This document shows positions 49,270 through 54,596 of a stretch of DNA of 54,596 bases, in pieces. Position numbers and translations under genes: made by a program. The DNA is taken from assembly GCA_023662875.1 (NCBI GenBank), contig JAMPIG010000002.1, forward strand, positions 1-54,596, written 5' to 3'. Below the pieces are notes generated by a model that was not told the origin of the DNA, made no database searches, and worked only from the letters and a program-made list of their open reading frames with translations. Source of the stretch: Roseburia sp. (GTDB lineage: Bacteria; Bacillota; Clostridia; Lachnospirales; Lachnospiraceae). Numbering within the stretch: the first letter of the stretch is position 1; every line of letters begins with the position of its first letter.

Positions 49270-51606
49270 ATGAAATTTCACAATGGCTGCTGGCTGTTAA
49301 AGGAGGGCTTCGGAGGTTTTTCCCCCAAGCAGGTATATGAGAGGAGGATCGGAGACAGGGAAGTAGTGCTGTGCGCGCCGACCTTTTATGTCAGAAGCAA
49401 GGGAGACACTCTGGGAGGCATCGTCCTGACGATCCGGATTACATCCCCCGCGGAGGACATCCTGCGGATGCAGGTCTGGCATCACAGGGGAGTGCGGAAG
49501 CAGGAGCCGGAATTTGAGCTGGAGCTGACGGAGGAGCTGCCGCTTGAGACGGAGGAGACCGCGGAGGAGATTATCGTAAGAAGCGGTCACTTAAGCCTTA
49601 CCGTGAATAAAAATAACTGTGCCATGCGGTATGAACGGGACGGGAAGCTGTTGACGTCCCTGAATCCCGGGGATCTCGTTTATGTGAAGGAGAACTGGCG
49701 TGGGGAGGCCTACGATAAGGGAACCGGCGCGCATATGTGCGCCCAGCTGGGGCTGTCGGTGAAGGAGCTGATTTACGGTCTGGGCGAGCGCTTCAACGCC
49801 TTTGTGAAAAACGGGCAGTCCGTCTCGATCTGGAACGAGGACGGCGGAACCAGCACAGAGCAGTCCTACAAGAATATCCCCTTCTTCCTGTCGAACAGGG
49901 GCTACGGCGTGTTCGTGAACCATCCGGAGCGCGTGGAATTTGAGGCGGGGACGGAGCAGGTCAGCAAGACGGCGTTTTCCGTAGAGGGGGAGAGTCTGGA
50001 CTTTTTCCTGATGGACGGAAAAGACGGGAAGGAAGTACTGGAGCGTTATACGGATCTCACGGGAAAGCCCGCCCTGCCGGCTCCCTGGACCTTCGGGCTC
50101 TGGCTGTCTACCTCCTTTACGACGGACTACGACGAGAAGACGGTGATGAGCTTTATCGACGGAATGGAGGAGCGGGGGATTCCGCTGTCCGTGTTCCACT
50201 TTGACTGCTGCTGGATGAAGGAGTTTCACTGGTCGGACTTTCTTTGGGACGACAGGGTATTCCCGGATCCGGAGGGTATGCTGCGGCGGATTAAGGCAAG
50301 GGGGATCAGGATCTGCGTCTGGATCAATTCCTACATCGGCCAGGAGTCCGCGCTCTTCGAGGAAGGAGCCGAAAAAGGTTATTTCCTGAAGCGGCTAAGC
50401 GGCGACGTCTGGCAGTGGGATATGTGGCAGCCGGGCATGGCGCTGGTAGACTTTACCAACCCGGAGGCGACGCGATGGTTCCAGGATAAGCTGGAGAAGC
50501 TGCTGGATATGGGAGTGGACTGTTTTAAGACGGATTTCGGCGAGAGGATTCCTACGGACGCGGTCTATTATAACGGGGCGGATCCGGTGAAGATGCATAA
50601 TTTTTATACTTATCTGTACAACAAGGCGGTGTATGAGCTGCTGGCAAGAAAGAAGGGGAAGGAGGAGGCCATCCTCTTTGCCCGCTCCGCTACGGCGGGC
50701 GGCCAGAAGTTTCCAGTGCATTGGGGCGGGGACTGCTGGTCGGATTATGAGTCGATGGAGGAGAGCCTGCGTGGCGGGCTGTCCCTGACGACCTCCGGGT
50801 TTGGCTTCTGGAGTCATGATATCGGGGGCTTTGAGAGTAAATCCACGCCGGATGTCTATAAGCGCTGGTGCGCTTTCGGGCTGCTCTCCACTCACTCCCG
50901 GCTTCACGGCTCTACCTCTTACCGCGTACCCTGGCTGTACGACGAGGAGAGCGTGGATGTGGTACGCTTCTTTACCCGGTTAAAGGCTTCTCTGATGCCG
51001 TATCTTTACCGCAACGCGGTCGAGACCGCCCGGACAGGGGTTCCCATGATGCGGAGCATGATGCTGGAATTCCCGAAGGACAGAAACTGTGATTACCTGG
51101 CCAGTCAGTATATGCTGGGAGATTCCCTGCTGGTCGCCCCTGTTTTCAACGAGGAGGGGATAGCGGAATATTATCTCCCGGAAGGAGTCTGGACGAACTT
51201 CCTGACCGGAGAGGCGCGGAAGGGCGGCAGATGGCATCGGGAGAAGCAGGATTACCTCAGTATCCCTCTGTATGTAAAGCAGGGAAGTATTTTAGCGGTA
51301 GGCGCCTGCGAGGACGGGCCGGTCTACGATTACGCCCGGGACGTGACCTTCCGGGTATATGAGCTCCCGGAGGGCTCGGAGGCGGAGACCGTTGTCTACA
51401 GCGGTGACGCTCATCCGGAGACGAGGATCCGGGTACGGCGGACAGAGGAAGGGTATCAGATCTGCGTGACAGGAGAAAAGCCCTGCGGGGTAGAGCTGAT
51501 GAATCTGGGAGACGAGGCTTCTGTGGTCGGGGCTGACAGTCTGACGCGGGGCGAAGATCTTGTGCTTTCCTTCGAGAAGGGCGGAGAAGCGGAGATCAGG
51601 GTTTAG
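49270..51606 (+). CDS. yicI: GH31 alpha-xylosidase (YicI-like)
   Basis: A 778-aa retaining GH31 enzyme that releases alpha-linked xylose, for example from xyloglucan fragments such as isoprimeverose. The nucleophile Asp422 lies in VDCFKTDFGERIPTDAVY, the form typical of YicI alpha-xylosidases. Other marks: YGLGERFNAFVKNGQ, FHFDCCWMKEFHWSDF, and SGFGFWSHDIGGFES. There is no signal peptide, so it is cytoplasmic. AAGGAGG precedes the ATG. Length and domains (N-terminal beta-sandwich, barrel, C-terminal sandwiches) match YicI. It sits beside a GH3 enzyme, suggesting a xylo-oligosaccharide or xyloglucan-breakdown operon. Confidence 0.9.
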   Translation: MKFHNGCWLLKEGFGGFSPKQVYERRIGDREVVLCAPTFYVRSKGDTLGGIVLTIRITSPAEDILRMQVWHHRGVRKQEPEFELELTEELPLETEETAEEIIVRSGHLSLTVNKNNCAMRYERDGKLLTSLNPGDLVYVKENWRGEAYDKGTGAHMCAQLGLSVKELIYGLGERFNAFVKNGQSVSIWNEDGGTSTEQSYKNIPFFLSNRGYGVFVNHPERVEFEAGTEQVSKTAFSVEGESLDFFLMDGKDGKEVLERYTDLTGKPALPAPWTFGLWLSTSFTTDYDEKTVMSFIDGMEERGIPLSVFHFDCCWMKEFHWSDFLWDDRVFPDPEGMLRRIKARGIRICVWINSYIGQESALFEEGAEKGYFLKRLSGDVWQWDMWQPGMALVDFTNPEATRWFQDKLEKLLDMGVDCFKTDFGERIPTDAVYYNGADPVKMHNFYTYLYNKAVYELLARKKGKEEAILFARSATAGGQKFPVHWGGDCWSDYESMEESLRGGLSLTTSGFGFWSHDIGGFESKSTPDVYKRWCAFGLLSTHSRLHGSTSYRVPWLYDEESVDVVRFFTRLKASLMPYLYRNAVETARTGVPMMRSMMLEFPKDRNCDYLASQYMLGDSLLVAPVFNEEGIAEYYLPEGVWTNFLTGEARKGGRWHREKQDYLSIPLYVKQGSILAVGACEDGPVYDYARDVTFRVYELPEGSEAETVVYSGDAHPETRIRVRRTEEGYQICVTGEKPCGVELMNLGDEASVVGADSLTRGEDLVLSFEKGGEAEIRV

Positions 51607-51727
51607 CGGCAGGAGCGGCCAGGCAGAGAGGAAGCGGAAGGCTCTGAGGCAAAGAAGCTGTAGGTGTAAAATCGTTTAGATAAAGAAGGAAGGAAAGCCG
51701 GACGGAAAAGAGAAATCCGTAGGAGTT

Positions 51728-51830
51728 GGTCGGCGGTATTGAAGAAGAAAAACGGCAGGAGCCAGACGGCGGCAGGGGAAGGGAAACCGCAGAGGTCGGC
51801 GGTATTGAAGAAGGGAAACGGCAGGGGCCG
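51728..51830 (+). repeat. 66-bp spaced direct repeat in the GH3 leader
   Basis: Two copies of a 36-bp stretch starting GGTCGGCGGTATTGAAGAAG lie at 51728 and 51794 (66-bp period). They fall between the GH31 and GH3 genes. An open frame runs through them, but it enters the GH3 gene out of frame. I see no other gene in 51607-51897. Confidence 0.8.
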
Positions 51831-51897
51831 AGCTGCGATACGAGAGAAGAGAAAGAGGAAGCCGCGGGAAAGCAGACGCGGCGGTCGAGGAGGAAAA

Positions 51898-54596
51898 ATG
51901 GCCAGGAAATATTTCGATATGGATCGGTATCAGGCGCTGGCGCGTCAGGCGGCGGCGGAAGGAGCGGTGCTTCTGAAAAACGACAGGGAGGCGCTGCCGC
52001 TGGCGGAGGGCAGCAGGATTGCCCTGTTCGGGCGCTCTCATTTTAATTATTATAAGAGCGGCACCGGATCGGGAGGACTGGTAAATACAAGGTATGTGGT
52101 AAGTATTGCGGAGGGGCTGAAAAAGGGGTATCAGATTGACAAGACCTTGGAGGGCTGCTATGCGGAATGGTTGAAGGAGCATCCCTTTGACGCCGGTCAG
52201 GGCTGGGCGCAGGAGCCTTGGTTCCAGGAGGAGATGCCGCTGGAGCCGGAGACGGTCGGGCAGGCGGCTCGGGAAAACGAGGCGGCGATAATTATCCTTG
52301 GCAGAACGGCGGGGGAGGATAAGGATAACAGCGCCATGCCCGGCAGCTATCTTCTGGATCCGCTGGAGGAGCGGATGCTGGAGCTGGTATGTAAGGCTTT
52401 CCGGCGGACGATTGTACTGTTGAACGTAGGAAATATTATCGACATGAAATGGGTGGAGCGGTATGATCCCGCGGCGGTATTGTATCTCTGGCAGGGAGGC
52501 CAGGAGGGCGGCAACGCGGCGCTGGATGTACTGACGGGAAGAGTCAATCCCAGCGGGCGTCTGACGGATACGGCGGCCCGGGATATTCAGGATTATCCGG
52601 CGGCGGAGCACTACGGGGACGACCTGAAAAATATCTATGCCGAGGATATTTATGTGGGGTATCGCTATTTTGAAACCTTTGCCAGGGATAAGGTACTCTA
52701 TCCTTTCGGATACGGCCTTTCCTATACGACCTTTCGGAGGGAGGTTCTGGGGCTGAGGGAGACTGCGGCCGACGGAAAATCCGGCAGCGGAAGCGTCGCC
52801 CTGGAGGTGAAGGTAACCAATACCGGCAGCCTGACCGGCCGGGAGGTCGTACAGGTTTACTGCGGCGCGCCCTCCGGCAGGCTGGGGAGACCGGCGAGGG
52901 CGCTGGCAGGATTTGCAAAGACGGCTCTTCTGGAGCCGGGTCAGGAGGAGATCCTGACGCTGGAGATTCCCTGGAGGGAGCTGGCGGGCTATGATGACGC
53001 GGGAGTAACCGGAGCGAAGTCGGCCTGGGTATTGGAGGCCGGGGAGTATCGGTTTTATCTGGGCGGGGATGTGCGCAGCGCGGAGTACTGCGGCAGCCTG
53101 TGGGTCGAGGAGCTGACCGTAGCGGAGCAGCTGCGGGAGGCGATGGCACCTGCGGAGAGCTTTGAGAGGATGAAGGCGGGCCGGGAGGCTTCGGAAGAGT
53201 CCGCGGCAGGCAGCAAAAAGATCGGAATGGAGCCTACAGAGGGGCAGGCAACAGGCATCAACCCCGGTCAGCGCGCGCTCCTCTGGGAGCAGGCTCCCGT
53301 CCGCAGCGTCTCTCCCATGGAGCACCGGAACCAGGCGCTGCCGAAGGAAGTCCCTTACGCGGGAGAGCAGGGCTATCGCCTGCAGGACGTGGCGGAGGGC
53401 CGCGTTTCCATGGAGGGATTTCTCTCCCAGCTTACGGACGAGGATCTCTGCTGTCTGGTAAGGGGCGAGGGGATGTGCAGCCCCAAGGTAACGCCGGGTA
53501 CGGCTTCTGCCTTCGGCGGGATCACGGAGCGTCTGAAGGGCTTCGGGATTCCGGTTGCCTGCTGTGCGGACGGCCCCAGCGGAATCAGGATGGATTCCGG
53601 CAACATCGCCTTCGCCATGCCGAACGGAACCTGTCTCGCCTGTACCTGGGATGTAGACCTGGTCAGGGAGCTGTATTGCTACGAGGGAATGGAGCTGCGG
53701 AAGAACCGTGTCGATACGCTTCTGGGCCCCGGCATGAATATCCACAGGCATCCCTTAAACGGACGAAATTTCGAGTATTTTTCCGAGGATCCGCTGCTGA
53801 CCGGAAAAATCGCCGCGGCGCAGCTGCAGGGGATGAACCGGTATGGCGTCACCGGTACGATCAAGCACTTTGCCTGCAACAATCAGGAGCGCAAGCGGAA
53901 TATGGCGGAGGCGGTGGTCTCCGAGCGGGCGCTGCGGGAAATTTATCTGCGCGGCTATGAGATCGCCGTAAAGGAGGGCAGCGCCCGGTCGATTATGACC
54001 TCCTACAACCCGGTCAACCGACTGTGGTCGGCCAGCAACTATGACCTGCTGACCAGGATCCTCCGGGAAGACTGGGGTTATCGGGGGATTGTTATGACAG
54101 ACTGGTGGGCAAAGGGGAACGACGAGGGCCAGGAGGCGACGGTTGGCAATCTGACCGCCATGGTGCGGGCGCAGAACGACCTGTTTATGGTAGTGCCGGA
54201 CGCGGTTATGAGTATGCAGATGGATTGTCCTCTGGAGGCGCTGGAAAAAGGGGAGATCACCCGGGGCGAGTATCTGCGCAGCGCAGACAATATCTGCCGG
54301 TTCCTGCTGAGCGTACCGGCCTGGAGCAGGCAGCAGGGCGTCCGAACCGAGCTGGACGAGGAGCTGGAGAGCTGTCTGGAGGAAGACGGGGACGTGATCC
54401 TGGATATGGAGAACTGGGAGCTGGAGGAGGAGCTGATTTTTACCGGAGAGAGCTTCGATACCGGGAAGGGCAGCACAACCCGCCTGCAGATTACCGTAAG
54501 GGACAGAGGATGGTATCAGATGGAGCTGACCTGCCGGGTAATCGAGGGGCTCAGCGCTCTGGCGCAGGTATCGGCGAGCGTTATTGTGAATCATTT
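51898..54596 (+). CDS. GH3 beta-glucosidase/xylosidase with reversed domain order, 3' end cut by window edge
   Basis: The open frame continues past the right edge (899 codons visible). The order is reversed: residues 1-280 are the usual GH3 C-terminal domain (EGAVLLKNDREALPL, GQEGGNAALDVLTG, PFGYGLSYTTF), about 280-400 is a fibronectin-III-like sandwich, and about 490-810 is the catalytic (beta/alpha)8 barrel (CCADGPSGIRMD, KHFACNNQE, SYNPVN, nucleophile Asp in GIVMTDWW near 734). Permuted GH3 enzymes of this sort are known from Butyrivibrio. No signal peptide is seen. GGAGG lies four bases before ATG 51898. It likely acts with the GH31 enzyme on plant oligosaccharides. Confidence 0.88.
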   Translation, partial: MARKYFDMDRYQALARQAAAEGAVLLKNDREALPLAEGSRIALFGRSHFNYYKSGTGSGGLVNTRYVVSIAEGLKKGYQIDKTLEGCYAEWLKEHPFDAGQGWAQEPWFQEEMPLEPETVGQAARENEAAIIILGRTAGEDKDNSAMPGSYLLDPLEERMLELVCKAFRRTIVLLNVGNIIDMKWVERYDPAAVLYLWQGGQEGGNAALDVLTGRVNPSGRLTDTAARDIQDYPAAEHYGDDLKNIYAEDIYVGYRYFETFARDKVLYPFGYGLSYTTFRREVLGLRETAADGKSGSGSVALEVKVTNTGSLTGREVVQVYCGAPSGRLGRPARALAGFAKTALLEPGQEEILTLEIPWRELAGYDDAGVTGAKSAWVLEAGEYRFYLGGDVRSAEYCGSLWVEELTVAEQLREAMAPAESFERMKAGREASEESAAGSKKIGMEPTEGQATGINPGQRALLWEQAPVRSVSPMEHRNQALPKEVPYAGEQGYRLQDVAEGRVSMEGFLSQLTDEDLCCLVRGEGMCSPKVTPGTASAFGGITERLKGFGIPVACCADGPSGIRMDSGNIAFAMPNGTCLACTWDVDLVRELYCYEGMELRKNRVDTLLGPGMNIHRHPLNGRNFEYFSEDPLLTGKIAAAQLQGMNRYGVTGTIKHFACNNQERKRNMAEAVVSERALREIYLRGYEIAVKEGSARSIMTSYNPVNRLWSASNYDLLTRILREDWGYRGIVMTDWWAKGNDEGQEATVGNLTAMVRAQNDLFMVVPDAVMSMQMDCPLEALEKGEITRGEYLRSADNICRFLLSVPAWSRQQGVRTELDEELESCLEEDGDVILDMENWELEEELIFTGESFDTGKGSTTRLQITVRDRGWYQMELTCRVIEGLSALAQVSASVIVNH

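Noticed and set aside
51676-53751. 691-residue open frame on the minus strand
   Set aside because: It is antisense to the GH3 gene, whose motifs are clear on the plus strand.

Overview
The window looks like chromosome from a moderately high-GC Clostridia bacterium, most likely Lachnospiraceae. This is inferred from the protein families and the AGGAGG ribosome-binding sites, not from a marker gene. Most genes are GC-rich. Two AT-richer patches stand out: about 31.3-32.6 kb, a tRNA-linked island remnant, and about 40.1-42.0 kb, a zinc-ribbon gene group.

Layout. 0.25-4.5 kb: Nudix hydrolase, M48 membrane protease, and a TIR-TM-leucine-rich-repeat protein. 4.6-11.5 kb (minus strand): a vanG-like glycopeptide-resistance cluster in the order vanR, vanS, D-Ala-D-Ser-type ligase, D,D-peptidase, membrane-bound racemase. 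The D,D-peptidase gene is split by an in-frame TAG. 11.9-16.9 kb: a second two-component system, then a glycolipid glycosyltransferase coupled to a flippase-like membrane protein. 17.0-19.0 kb: a TIR-TM-MORN-repeat protein. 19.3-22.9 kb: RsmF-like methyltransferase, RluA-type pseudouridine synthase, AI-2E-family permease. 23.2-31.2 kb: O-antigen-ligase-like membrane protein, an ankyrin-GH43 fusion, a DUF4143-type ATPase, and an orphan solute-binding lipoprotein with a propeller-like front half. 31.2-32.7 kb: a 1.3 kb element between a tRNA-Pro gene and a duplicate of its 3' part, carrying an excisionase-like gene and a RelE/ParE-Phd toxin-antitoxin pair. 33-40 kb: Lhr-type helicase, a repeat-rich membrane protein, RlmI-like methyltransferase. 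40.1-42.0 kb: a small ribbon-helix-helix protein divergent from a small membrane peptide and two zinc-ribbon membrane proteins. 42.1-46.5 kb: hybrid sensor kinase, a small Nif11-leader-like protein, a hemerythrin-CheX-like fusion. 46.8-54.6 kb: NagZ-like GH3, AlkD-like repair protein, an aldehyde dehydrogenase remnant, a YicI-like alpha-xylosidase, and a GH3 glucosidase running off the right edge.

How the genes work together. VanR/VanS would sense glycopeptide or wall stress and switch on synthesis of D-Ser (racemase), D-Ala-D-Ser (ligase) and removal of D-Ala-ended precursors (D,D-peptidase). GH43, GH31 and GH3 are cytoplasmic-type enzymes suited to trimming plant xylan or xyloglucan oligosaccharides. 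The two TIR proteins share one plan: cytoplasmic N-terminal TIR with the catalytic-type Glu, one membrane helix, and an external repeat ectodomain.

Two themes recur. Conserved enzymes carry in-frame tandem-repeat insertions at domain linkers (39, 54, 66 and 72 bp periods). Several intergenic gaps are packed with nested palindromes.
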